Assembly (NCBI GenBank): GCA_016712315.1
Contig: JADJRG010000023.1
Coordinates: 124,001 to 188,000, forward strand
Direction: 5' to 3'
From: Nannocystis sp.
GTDB taxonomy: Bacteria; Myxococcota_A; Polyangia; Nannocystales; Nannocystaceae
DNA: 64,000 nt
A program made the position numbers and the translations under genes. Below the pieces are notes generated by a model. It did no database searches, was not told where the DNA came from, and saw nothing but the letters and a program-made list of their open reading frames with translations. This document shows positions 18,099-30,924 of the stretch, in pieces. How positions within the stretch are numbered: position 1 is the stretch's first letter; each line of letters starts with the position of its first letter.

Positions 18099-19379
18099 AT
18101 GCGCTCCACCTCCCCAGGGACCGACGACGCGGACGATCTCATCGTCGTCACGGGCATGTCCGTATGGACATGTTTCGGCCGCGGCGTCGATCCGCTCCTC
18201 GGGGCGATCCACAGCGGCCGACGCGAGCTCCACCCCGTGCTCGGCGTCGACACCAGCGACCGCTGGTTCCTCGCCAAGACCGCCATGCAGATCCCACCCC
18301 CCGCCGAGCTGCGCTCCGCCCTCAGCGGCCAGCTCCGCGCCGTCGATCGCCACCGCTGGCCCGCCGCCCTCGCCGTCGAGACCGCCCTCGACGCCGTCCT
18401 CGCCGCCGAGCGCCCCCACGATCACTACACCCCCCACCGACTCGCCGTCTGCAGCGGCACCTCCCACGGCTCCAACCACGGCCTGCTCGAGCACCTCAGC
18501 CAAGCCCACCGCGGCGAGCGCCCCGATCCCGCCCTGCTCGCCGACACCCCCGCCATCATCGCCCTCGAGATCGCCGCCCAGCTCGGCGCCTGCGGCCCCG
18601 CCCTCACCTTCAACACCGCCTGCTCCGCCGGCCTCAACGCGATCGGCCAGGCCGCCCACCTCCTGCGAGCGGGCCGCGCCGACTGCGTCATCGCCGGCGG
18701 CCACGACGCTTTTTCTTTCCTCAGCTTCGCCGGCTTCACCAGCCTGCGCGCGCTCGATCCTGCCGGCACCCGCCCCTTCGATCAGGATCGCGCCGGCCTC
18801 AGCCTCGGCGACGGCGCCGCCTACCTCGTCCTCGAGCGCGCCGCCGACGCTCACCGCCGCGGCGCGCCGATCCTCGCCGAGCTGCGCGGCTATGGCTGCG
18901 TCGGCGAGGGCCACCACCCCACCGCCCCAGATCCACAAGGCGAAGGTGTGCTTCGGGCCATGTCCCTCGCCCTCGCGCGCGATCCTGCGCCGCACCAGCT
19001 CGCGCTCGTCTCCGCCCACGGCACCGGCACCCCCGCCAACGACGCCGCCGAGCTCACCGCCATCGAGCGCCTGCTGGGTCAGCTCGCCGCCGCCGGATCC
19101 GCGCCGCAGGGGCCCGTCGCCGTCGTCTCTTTAAAGAGCCAGACCGGCCACAGCCTCGGCGCCGCCGGCGCGGTCCAAGCCGCCGCCGCGATCGCCTGCA
19201 TGCGCGCCGACCTCGTGCCTGGCACCATCGGCCTCACCAACCCTATCGCCCACGGCGCCCGCGTCGCCTTACCCGCCGCCCCGCGCCCTGGCCCGCTCCC
19301 GCTCGTCCTCTGCAACGCCCTCGGCTTCGCCGGCAGCGTCGCCTCGATCGCCCTCCGCCGCCCAGGATCAGCAACATGA
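18099..19379 (+). CDS. Beta-ketoacyl-ACP synthase, active KS-alpha type
   Basis: A 426-aa ketosynthase that would condense malonyl-ACP with a growing acyl chain. All three catalytic elements are visible: Cys in FNTACSAGLNAIG (about residue 175), His in SAHGTGTPANDA (about 307), and Lys/His in VSLKSQTGHSLGAAGAVQ (about 346 and 351). It complements the Cys-less KS-like protein encoded two genes upstream. Its TGA (19377-19379) overlaps the ATG of the acyl carrier gene (19376), so translation is coupled. No acyltransferase domain is present, as expected for a type II system. Confidence 0.9.
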   Translation: MRSTSPGTDDADDLIVVTGMSVWTCFGRGVDPLLGAIHSGRRELHPVLGVDTSDRWFLAKTAMQIPPPAELRSALSGQLRAVDRHRWPAALAVETALDAVLAAERPHDHYTPHRLAVCSGTSHGSNHGLLEHLSQAHRGERPDPALLADTPAIIALEIAAQLGACGPALTFNTACSAGLNAIGQAAHLLRAGRADCVIAGGHDAFSFLSFAGFTSLRALDPAGTRPFDQDRAGLSLGDGAAYLVLERAADAHRRGAPILAELRGYGCVGEGHHPTAPDPQGEGVLRAMSLALARDPAPHQLALVSAHGTGTPANDAAELTAIERLLGQLAAAGSAPQGPVAVVSLKSQTGHSLGAAGAVQAAAAIACMRADLVPGTIGLTNPIAHGARVALPAAPRPGPLPLVLCNALGFAGSVASIALRRPGSAT

Positions 19380-19666
19380 CCCAAGAGACACCCAATCTCC
19401 CTGAGATCACCACCAAGGTCGCCGCCGTGATCATCGAGCGCCTCGAGCTCGAGGGTTACACCCCCGACAATTTCCCCAAAGACGCGATCCTCTTCGCCGA
19501 TCCGGCCGGCGGCGGCCTCGGCTTCGACTCGATCGCCAGCCTCGAGATCGTCTCCGGCCTCGCCGACGCCTTCGACCTCCCCTTCGACGACATCGGCCGC
19601 GACGACTTTATGAGCGTCGACAGCCTCGCCGCCTACGTCGCGCGTCACCTCGGGGGCGCCGCGTGA
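19376..19666 (+). CDS. Acyl carrier protein
   Basis: A 96-aa four-helix acyl carrier protein. The phosphopantetheine site is the Ser in GLGFDSIASLEI (near residue 52), followed by the usual acidic helix 2 and a helix 4 with VDSLAAYVARHL. It is unusually long before the Ser, with an insert (ADPAGGGLGFD). It overlaps KS-alpha at its start (ATGA) and the metallo-hydrolase at its end (GTGA at 19663-19666). This places the carrier between synthase and hydrolase, and suggests it shuttles the chain to both. Confidence 0.88.
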   Translation: MTQETPNLPEITTKVAAVIIERLELEGYTPDNFPKDAILFADPAGGGLGFDSIASLEIVSGLADAFDLPFDDIGRDDFMSVDSLAAYVARHLGGAA

Positions 19667-21150
19667 AGCTCGACTTCCTCGGCCACGCCTCCCTCGTCCT
19701 GCGCAGCGGCGACGTCGCCCTGCTCTTCGATCCCCTGCTCTTCGGCGTCCACCACGAGGGCCTCTACGACCTCTACCCGCCGAGGCGGCTCCACCTCGAT
19801 CGCCTGCCCTCGATCGACGCCGTCGTGATCACCCACGCCCACCGCGATCACTTCGACCTCGAGTCGATCGCCCGCCTCGATCGCAGCACCCCGATCTTCG
19901 CCGCCGACGATCCCCTCCTGCTCGGCTGCCTCACCGGCCTCGGCTTCGAGCAGGTCCAGCCGCTCGCCAATTGGGCCCCCATCACCGCCGGCGCCGCCAC
20001 CCTCACCCCGACCCCGCCCGCCGACGGCGCGATCGAGCACGGCTTCATCGTCCAAGAGGACGGCGTCACCCTCTGGCACCTCGTCGACACCTTCCCCAGC
20101 GCCGCCACCATCGCCGAGGTCAAGCGCCGCTTCGGCGCCGTCGACCTGCTCATCGCCCCCTGGCAGCCTTTACAAGACGCCACTTTCCCCAGCGGCAACC
20201 CGGTCGTCTTCCCTTACGAGATGTACCGCGCGATCCTGGCCAACATCCTCCAGATCGCCCCCCGCGCCCTCATCCCCGGCGCCTGCGGCTTTCGAGCGAT
20301 CGGCCCCGCCGCCTGGACCAACCACCTCATCTTCCCCGTCACCCGCGCCCGCTTCCTCCACGACGTCGCCGTCGCCGCCCCCCAGCTCGCCGGGCGGACC
20401 CACGTCATGGAGCCCGGCGACGCCCTCAACCTCGCCCCCGGCGTCTTCGCGCGCGAGCAAGGCCTCTTGGACTACTGCACCGCCGAAGCCGCCGACTACC
20501 GCTGGGAGCAGCTCCAGTTCCGCCCCTACGAGCTCGGCCACCCCGTCGTCGAGCCGCGCGGCGACGCCTTCACCCGTGAGCAGTGCCACGCCGCCCTCGC
20601 CGACTTCTTCGCCGAGCTCGCCCGCGCCGCCGAAGAGGACCCCGAGGCCTATTTTTGGCACCGCCGCTGGCAGGTCACGCGCCAATACGAGGTCGTCTTC
20701 GCCGGGGGTGATCGCGCCTACTGGCTCCTCGATCTGCGCGGTGAGGCCCCGCAGATCAGCGAGCAGCGCTCCCCGCTCGCCCTCGCCCACACTGTCCTCC
20801 CGGCCAGCCTGCTCATCGGCCTGATCGCCGGCACCATCTCTTGGGAGTACGCCGTGCTCAGCGGCGAGCTGCGCCAGCACGACCACACCTACCGCGTCGA
20901 CGACGCCGGCCTCCACCTCCCCCCGCGCCGCCTCGTCGATCCTCTCGCCCGCGCGCTCGGCGGCCACGACGCCGAAGAGCACCACCTCGCCCTCTGCGTC
21001 GAGCGCCTCACCGCTGAGCTCGAAGACGCGCCGGTCATGCGCACAGAACAGGGCTCACGCGCGCCTGCGCGCGACAGCGCCGCCGTCATGGGCCAGATCC
21101 TCACCGCCCTCGCCGACGCCGGCCTTGACCTCAACAAACACGGCGAGTAG
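19663..21150 (+). CDS. Metallo-beta-lactamase-fold hydrolase
   Basis: A 495-aa protein whose N-terminal ~270 residues form a metallo-beta-lactamase fold of the UlaG/NAPE-PLD-like kind: FLGHASLVLRSGDVALLFDP, then the metal motif VVITHAHRDHFDLESIARL. Later His/Asp candidates include HLVDTFPSA and IAPWQPLQD. The C-terminal ~200 residues (YRWEQLQFRPYELGHPVV; YEVVFAGGDRAYWLLDL) are not a family I recognise. The GTG at 19663 overlaps the carrier protein stop, implying coupled translation and work on the carrier-bound product, for example release as a thioesterase. That role is inference. Confidence 0.8.
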   Translation: MKLDFLGHASLVLRSGDVALLFDPLLFGVHHEGLYDLYPPRRLHLDRLPSIDAVVITHAHRDHFDLESIARLDRSTPIFAADDPLLLGCLTGLGFEQVQPLANWAPITAGAATLTPTPPADGAIEHGFIVQEDGVTLWHLVDTFPSAATIAEVKRRFGAVDLLIAPWQPLQDATFPSGNPVVFPYEMYRAILANILQIAPRALIPGACGFRAIGPAAWTNHLIFPVTRARFLHDVAVAAPQLAGRTHVMEPGDALNLAPGVFAREQGLLDYCTAEAADYRWEQLQFRPYELGHPVVEPRGDAFTREQCHAALADFFAELARAAEEDPEAYFWHRRWQVTRQYEVVFAGGDRAYWLLDLRGEAPQISEQRSPLALAHTVLPASLLIGLIAGTISWEYAVLSGELRQHDHTYRVDDAGLHLPPRRLVDPLARALGGHDAEEHHLALCVERLTAELEDAPVMRTEQGSRAPARDSAAVMGQILTALADAGLDLNKHGE

Positions 21151-21185
21151 CGTCGCTACGCACCGCAAGGGTGGATGGAGGCAAC

Positions 21186-21653
21186 ATGGTGAAGAACGAG
21201 ACAAGGCGCAATCTACTGACCAAGCTCGGCATGGGCGCGGCTGCGATCACGGTGATGTCGACCGCGGGCGCCGCCGCCGCGGAGGAGCCCAAGGTCTTCA
21301 ACAAGGCGAAGCTGCCGGTCCTCAAGGCCAGCACCAAGATCCAGCTCTCCAAGCCCCTCATCCCCCAGGCCCTCCAGGTGCGCGTCGCTGTCACCCCGGT
21401 CGGCGTCGTCATCGACGCCCAAGCGATCGACAAGCCCATGAGCGGCCTGGCCAACGACAACCGGATCCTCCAGCTCGGGGTCATCCTTGATCCCCGCGGC
21501 GGCGTCGAGATCCAGGGCCTCAACGCCCTCGTCGACCGCGCCAATCAAGCCGCCGCCGGTCGTTGCTGGCTCGACAACAGCAAGGCCGAGAAGGTCAGCA
21601 ACCCTGACCCAACCTTCGAGTCGCTCAAGGCCAGCCAACTGGCGCAGTTCTAA
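21186..21653 (+). CDS. Tat-signal exported protein of unknown function
   Basis: A 155-aa protein with a twin-arginine signal peptide: TRRNLLTKLGMGAAAITVM, a hydrophobic stretch, then an Ala-rich cleavage region (AGAAAAEE). Mature protein is about 120 aa with one Cys (GRCWLDNSK) and no known domain. ATG 21186 is favoured over GTG 21171 because GGAGG lies 5 bases upstream of it. It sits between the ACP/hydrolase genes and the RRE-like arginase gene (80 bases to the latter's GTG). It could be an exported factor of the pathway or the substrate of the arginase; neither is shown. Confidence 0.7.
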   Translation: MVKNETRRNLLTKLGMGAAAITVMSTAGAAAAEEPKVFNKAKLPVLKASTKIQLSKPLIPQALQVRVAVTPVGVVIDAQAIDKPMSGLANDNRILQLGVILDPRGGVEIQGLNALVDRANQAAAGRCWLDNSKAEKVSNPDPTFESLKASQLAQF

Positions 21654-21733
21654 GCGCGCGCCGATCGAGCAGCCACGACGACTCGCCAAGCGCAGCGCCG
21701 ATGGGTCGGGTAGACACAGGGGAGCGGCTGCAG

Positions 21734-22948
21734 GTGAACCCACACCTGCGGCGGATCCCCGGCTCCCCGACCCAAGCTTTTTTACAGACCGACCCCACCC
21801 GCGTCTTCGGGCTCACCCCCGACACCTTCGTCCTCCTCGAGGAGTTCACGCAGCCCCGCACCATCGCGGAGTGCCTCGGCGACGACCACCTCGAAGGGCC
21901 CATCGACCAGATCTTCCGCCAGCTCCTGGAGCTCCGGCTCCTCGTCCCACCCGGCGGCGATCTCGGCCCCACGGACCTGACCCTGCGGCCCACCCTGCCC
22001 CGCCTCTGCGACGCCCCGCCTTGGCCCCACGCCGCGGCCGACCCGAGCTCGCTCGCGCCCGCGCTCGACGGCCCCCGCGATCCCCCGTCCGAACAAAGAC
22101 CCGTCGTCGTCCTCGGCGCTTGTTATGACGACAACACCCTGCCCGGCTACCCGCGCGGCGCCGCCGGCGGCCCCGCCCTACTCCGCCGGATCAGCGCCGC
22201 CCACCCCCTGCGCGAGCGCCTCAGCGACGGCAGCGCCCTCGGCCTCTACGACCTCGACCTCGGCCGTCGCCTGCTCGCCGGCGCCCGCGTCTACGACGCC
22301 GGCGACCTCGCCAGCGCCCCCGGCGTCCACTGGTCCACCTACGCCGCCGCCCTCACCCACGAGCTCACCGCGCTCCACCGCCGCGGCGCCCGCGTCATCC
22401 TCATCGGCGGCGACCACAGCGTCACGCTGCCCGCCCTCGCCGCCCACCACGAGCCCTTCGCGCTCCTCCACATCGACGCCCACACCGACGCCGCCCTCCC
22501 GCGCCACGCCGGCGATCTCCACCACGGCAACTTCCTCCGCCGCGCCGCCGCCACCTGTCCGATCCGCCAGATCATCGCCCTCGGCGTCCGCGCCCTCCAA
22601 GACATCCCGCCAGAGATCGAGGGCGTCCCGTACCGCGCCCTCTCCCCCGCCCAGCTCCGCCGCTGCGACGATCGAGCCCTCGCCGCCCTGCTCCCCGCCG
22701 ATCTGCCCTGCTACGTCAGCGTCGACCTCGACGCCCTCGACCCCGCCGTCGCCCCCGCCACCCCCGCCGCCGAGCCCGACGGCCTCAGCCTCGCCCACGC
22801 CCGCCACCTCATCCGCGCCTGCGTCGGCGAGCGCCCGCTGATCGGCGCCGACCTCGTCGAGCTGCAAGCCGGCCACAGCGCCGCCGATCTCAGCGCCCGC
22901 GCCGCCCTCCGGCTCGTGCTCGACCTCATGGACCTGCTCGCCCGATGA
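21734..22948 (+). CDS. Arginase/agmatinase-fold enzyme with PqqD/RRE-like N-terminal domain
   Basis: A 404-aa two-domain protein. Residues ~1-85 (VNPHLRRIPGSPTQAFLQTD, LTPDTFVLLEEFTQPRTIAE, IDQIFRQLLELRLLVPP) have the length and pattern of PqqD-like winged-helix domains, which act as RiPP recognition elements. Residues ~115-400 form a ureohydrolase with a full metal set: ILIGGDHSVTLPAL, LLHIDAHTDAALP, YVSVDLDALDPAVAPATP. Known ureohydrolases release urea from arginine or agmatine; OspR-type members convert peptide Arg to ornithine. I chose GTG 21734 because GGGGAG lies about 9 bases upstream; ATG 21701 is the alternative. The TGA overlaps the next ATG (22945). Confidence 0.75.
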   Translation: MNPHLRRIPGSPTQAFLQTDPTRVFGLTPDTFVLLEEFTQPRTIAECLGDDHLEGPIDQIFRQLLELRLLVPPGGDLGPTDLTLRPTLPRLCDAPPWPHAAADPSSLAPALDGPRDPPSEQRPVVVLGACYDDNTLPGYPRGAAGGPALLRRISAAHPLRERLSDGSALGLYDLDLGRRLLAGARVYDAGDLASAPGVHWSTYAAALTHELTALHRRGARVILIGGDHSVTLPALAAHHEPFALLHIDAHTDAALPRHAGDLHHGNFLRRAAATCPIRQIIALGVRALQDIPPEIEGVPYRALSPAQLRRCDDRALAALLPADLPCYVSVDLDALDPAVAPATPAAEPDGLSLAHARHLIRACVGERPLIGADLVELQAGHSAADLSARAALRLVLDLMDLLAR

Positions 22949-24171
22949 TCCCCTCGTCGGAGCACAAACAAAACGGCCCGCGCGGCGACCCGAAGCACCA
23001 GCGCCGCGCTCGCGCCGCCGCCCACCGCGCCGCGCACCTCAGCTTCGGGCCTGGCGCCCCCTTCGCTGTCCGCCAGGATCAAGCCCTGCTCGGCGCCGCC
23101 ATCGGCCTCGCCGGCCGCGCCACCCGCCCCGAGATCCGCAGGATCGCCCGCCGAGCCAGCCGCAGGGTCATCGTCTACGACCACCTCTGGGCCCAGCCCC
23201 AGCTCTGGCGCGATTTTGTGATCGAAGGCCGCCACCACCTCGACGCCGCCCTCGCCCGCGGCGCCGGCCTCATCCTCGTCCCCTCCCACTTCGGCCCCTA
23301 CCGCTGGATCGCCCCCACCCTGCTCCGCCTCGGCCTGCGCGTCGCCCTGCTCGTCGACCCCCGCGGCCGCGGCCTCGTCGAGGCGGACGTCGCTCAACGC
23401 ATGGACCAGCTCTTCCCCGAGCTCGACTGGAGCGTCTTCGAGGCGATCGACAGCGGCGAGCCCGCCGCCTTATGGCAGCTCGCCCGCGCCCTGCGAGCCG
23501 GCCGCGCCACCCTGCTCTTCGCCGACGGCAACAGCGGCGTCGACGGCCTCGCCGCCGAGCGAGGCGCCCACCACCTCACCTTCCTCGGCCAGTCGATCCG
23601 CGTCCGCCCTGGCATCGGCGCCCTCGCCGCCGCCACCGACGCCGCCGTCCTCCCCGTCTTTTGCCAAGATCGCGGCGCCGCCGCGCCGATCCTCCGCTTT
23701 GATCCGCCGATCCTCCGCCGCCCCGGCGAGCCCAAAAAACTCTTCACCGCCCGCGCCATCGAGCAGCTCTTCGCCGTCCTCGAGCGAGAGATCCTCGCCC
23801 AGCCGGATCGTTGGGAGGAGTGGGGCATCTTCCCGCGCTGGCTCGAAGGCCCCCCGCGGCTCCCGGCCCCGCCGCCCCCGCCGAGCCGCCCGCCTCTCCC
23901 GCAGAGCCTCACCCAACCAGCCCTCGTCGGCCGCCGCATCCGCCTCCTCAGGGGCGATCTCTGGCTGCTCGACCTCGCCGGACGCCCCGAGCTCGTGCTG
24001 CTCGCCGAGGGCCGCAGCTACCCCGCAGATCCAGCGCTCGCCAGCCTCATCGACGCCGCCGAAGCTGACCTGCCTGTATTACCCTGGCTTCGAGGACAGC
24101 CTGATCAAAGACGCGCCCTCGCCGCCCTCCACGGCGCCCTCGCCGCTGGCCTCCTAGGGCTCCACCGCTGA
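22945..24171 (+). CDS. Lysophospholipid acyltransferase-like protein
   Basis: A 408-aa protein. The central region (GAGLILVPSHFGPYRWIAPTL; FADGNSGVDGLAAERGAHHL; FLGQSIRVRPGIGALA; AAVLPVFCQDRG) matches the LpxL/HtrB-like acyltransferase superfamily. The usual HxxxxD/E appears as HFGPYRW, so the acid partner is not obvious. After a Pro-rich linker (LPAPPPPPSRPPLPQ) comes a short C-terminal domain of unknown type. ATG 22945 overlaps the arginase stop (ATGA). It could transfer the acyl product of the upstream ACP system, as ApeD-like acyltransferases are thought to do; this is inference. Confidence 0.7.
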   Translation: MIPSSEHKQNGPRGDPKHQRRARAAAHRAAHLSFGPGAPFAVRQDQALLGAAIGLAGRATRPEIRRIARRASRRVIVYDHLWAQPQLWRDFVIEGRHHLDAALARGAGLILVPSHFGPYRWIAPTLLRLGLRVALLVDPRGRGLVEADVAQRMDQLFPELDWSVFEAIDSGEPAALWQLARALRAGRATLLFADGNSGVDGLAAERGAHHLTFLGQSIRVRPGIGALAAATDAAVLPVFCQDRGAAAPILRFDPPILRRPGEPKKLFTARAIEQLFAVLEREILAQPDRWEEWGIFPRWLEGPPRLPAPPPPPSRPPLPQSLTQPALVGRRIRLLRGDLWLLDLAGRPELVLLAEGRSYPADPALASLIDAAEADLPVLPWLRGQPDQRRALAALHGALAAGLLGLHR

Positions 24172-24186
24172 CCGGCAAGGACGCAG

Positions 24187-24867
24187 ATGCCCGACACCGA
24201 CCTCCTCCTCCAGAGCGCCCGGATCCTCCACATCGTCGCCGGCGCCCTCTCCTTGCTCGCCGGCGGCGTCGCCCTCATCGCCCGCAAAGGCGGCGCGCCG
24301 CACCGCCGCGCCGGCGTCGTCTTCCTCGCCGCCATGATCACCATCGCCCTCACCGCGATCGTGCTCGCCACGCTCCGCCCCAACGACTTCCTCTTCTTCC
24401 TCGGCCTCTTCTCCTGCTACCTCGCCCTCTGGGGCCGCGTCGCGCTCGCCCGAAAGCGCCTGCCGCCGCGCACCCCCGCCCCGCTCGCCCACAGCGTCCC
24501 CACCGCCCTCTTCGGCCTCACCGTCCTCTACTTCGTCGTCCGCGCGATCGACGGCGCCCTCGTCTTCCAGATCTTCGTCGCCCTCGCCCTGCTCCTCGTG
24601 ATCGCCCACCTCCGCCATCTCCGCCGCGGCGGCGAGTACCGCGTCCACTGGCTCCTCGATCACATGACCGGCTTCAGCACCGCCTACATCGCCAGCCTCA
24701 CCGCCTTCCTCGTCGTCAACGCCCCCAACTACCTCCCGAACCAGCCCCTCGTCGCCCTGCTCGTCTGGCTCGGCCCCACCCTCCTCGGCGTGCCGATCCT
24801 CCGGCGCGCCGCCGCCCGCCTCACCGCCCCCGAGCGCGCCCGCGCGGCCGCCGACGCGCGCCCGTGA
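24187..24867 (+). CDS. Multi-pass membrane protein (DUF2306-like)
   Basis: A 226-aa protein with about six hydrophobic segments, e.g. ILHIVAGALSLLAGGVALI, AGVVFLAAMITIALTAIVL, FLFFLGLFSCYLALWG, ALFGLTVLYFVVRAI and VFQIFVALALLLVIAHL. The pattern, including an early His (RILHI), recalls DUF2306-type membrane proteins. It starts 15 bases after the acyltransferase, so it probably ends this operon. No catalytic motif is evident. Function unknown. Confidence 0.7.
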   Translation: MPDTDLLLQSARILHIVAGALSLLAGGVALIARKGGAPHRRAGVVFLAAMITIALTAIVLATLRPNDFLFFLGLFSCYLALWGRVALARKRLPPRTPAPLAHSVPTALFGLTVLYFVVRAIDGALVFQIFVALALLLVIAHLRHLRRGGEYRVHWLLDHMTGFSTAYIASLTAFLVVNAPNYLPNQPLVALLVWLGPTLLGVPILRRAAARLTAPERARAAADARP

Positions 24868-24942
24868 GCGGCCAACATGTCCTCAAAGACATCTTCATAG
24901 CGCCGCGACTCATCTACACTGGCAGCCCGTCGAGTCGCCCCC

Positions 24943-25228
24943 ATGACCGCCGAAGATCGAGCCCTCGCCGACGCCCTGCTCGCCCTCCTCCGCCGCCGCC
25001 GGAGCTGGGTCATCTCCGGCAACCGCGAGTGGTACGACGAGCTCGCCTGGGACGGCGTCAACTACCTCCATCGCAGCGGCGATCCCATGGACGGCGTCGT
25101 CCCCTTCCGCCCGATCTCCCCCGCCAGCGCCGCCGAGCGCATGGAGGGGACCCTCCGTGATCGTATGGGCCTCGGCTTCCGCCAGATCGCCACCGCCGCG
25201 CAGAAGCTCGCCTGGGTGCGCGCGCAGC

Positions 25229-25236
<8 letters not shown>
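24943..25236 (+). CDS. Small protein of unknown function
   Basis: A 97-aa soluble protein with Trp/Tyr-rich core (SWVISGNREWYDELAWDG) and charged helices. It shows normal coding bias and an ATG at 24943, 75 bases after the membrane protein. Its last 8 bases overlap the tail of the convergent kinase gene. I do not recognise it. Confidence 0.5.
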
Positions 25237-29899
<4,663 letters not shown>

Positions 29900-30079
29900 C
29901 CAGCCCCGGATCTTAACCGTACTCCTCCCCCCGCCGCTCCCCGACGCGAGGCCATCCGCCGCCGATTCCGCGCCGCGAAGCGGCTCGTTTCCGCGTCCAT
30001 CGCCGGGCACGCCCCTCCCCTCAAAAAACGCGGAGATCGCCGGGTGGGCGGCCGATCCTGAGCGTGCTAGCGTCGCCCG

Positions 30080-30811
30080 ATGCCTCACAAGCGTCGCTGG
30101 TGGCTCCGACTCTTCGCCCTCGGCGCGGGCCTCGGCCTCGGCCTCGGGCCTGGTAGGGCGCCCCAGGCCGGCACCTGCGGCGGCGCCGCCGACTGCCCGC
30201 CCGGCTTCACCTGCAGCGGCGGTGGCTGCGTCAAGGAGCAGCTCCGCTGCGTATCGCGCTGCGCTCGGCGCGAGGTGAACGGCGAGTGTATGGCGTACGC
30301 CGCCGACTACTGCGCCGCCGACGCGGTGTGCGCCCCCCAGTGCGCCCAGCGGGACTCTGAGGGTCGCTGCCAGCAATTCGCGGCCGACGCGTGTGGCACC
30401 AACCTGAGCTGCGCGCGCCGCTGCGTCTCGCGGCGCATGGACGGCACCTGCGCCGAGTTCGGCGCGGATCACTGCGAAGCCCGGGCCGCCTGCGCCAAGC
30501 AGTGCACCAGCCGCGGCCTCGGCGGCGAGTGCGCCTCCTGGGGCCCGGACGCCTGCGGCCCCGCGATCACCTGCGCGCGCGCGTGCGAGTCGCGCAGCGA
30601 TCTCGGCGCCTGCTTCACCTGGGGGGCTGACGCCTGCGGCCCCGCCTACACCTGCGCCAAGTCGTGCCGTCTGCGCGGCATGTCCGGCGATTGCCTCGCC
30701 TACAACCCCGACGTATGCGGCGAGGGTGCCGTCTGCGTGCAGCACTGCGAGAGCCGCTCGACCTTCGGCGCCTGCAGCCACTACGGCGCCGATCTCTGCG
30801 GCGCCGGCTGA
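30080..30811 (+). CDS. Secreted protein of seven 27-residue four-Cys repeats
   Basis: A 243-aa protein with an N-terminal signal (RRWWLRLFALGAGLGLGLG) and a short Cys segment (CGGAADCPPGFTCSGGGC). From about residue 59 to the end there are seven tandem units of 27 residues, the last shortened, each with four Cys: C-x3-C-x2-R-x4/5-G-x-C-x2-[YFW]-x2-D-x-C. Examples: CAPQCAQRDSEGRCQQF and CARACESRSDLGACFTW. All Cys are conserved, implying disulfides outside the cytoplasm. It is divergent from the receptor kinase, with starts 180 bases apart, so it might be its partner or ligand; there is no direct evidence. No known family recognised. Confidence 0.8.
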   Translation: MPHKRRWWLRLFALGAGLGLGLGPGRAPQAGTCGGAADCPPGFTCSGGGCVKEQLRCVSRCARREVNGECMAYAADYCAADAVCAPQCAQRDSEGRCQQFAADACGTNLSCARRCVSRRMDGTCAEFGADHCEARAACAKQCTSRGLGGECASWGPDACGPAITCARACESRSDLGACFTWGADACGPAYTCAKSCRLRGMSGDCLAYNPDVCGEGAVCVQHCESRSTFGACSHYGADLCGAG

Positions 30812-30887
30812 AGCGCGACGATCGCCCGCCACACCTCGCGGATCGCCGACCGGATCCTCTTCGGCTGATCCAACCTACGTAGACAAA

Positions 30888-30920
30888 CAACAATCAACAA
30901 TCGACAATCAACAATCAACA
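30888..30920. repeat. CAACAAT 7-bp tandem repeat
   Basis: About 4.7 copies of CAACAAT (one variant CGACAAT) lie just past the asnB stop, between two convergent genes. It is strikingly A-rich for this window. Possibly a slippage tract; no function evident. Confidence 0.75.
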
Positions 30921-30924
30921 GCGC

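Noticed and set aside
16599..19019. 806-codon minus-strand frame opposite the KS genes
   Set aside because: Gly/Ala/Glu/Asp-rich antisense shadow; the plus strand carries clear KS, KR and ACP motifs.
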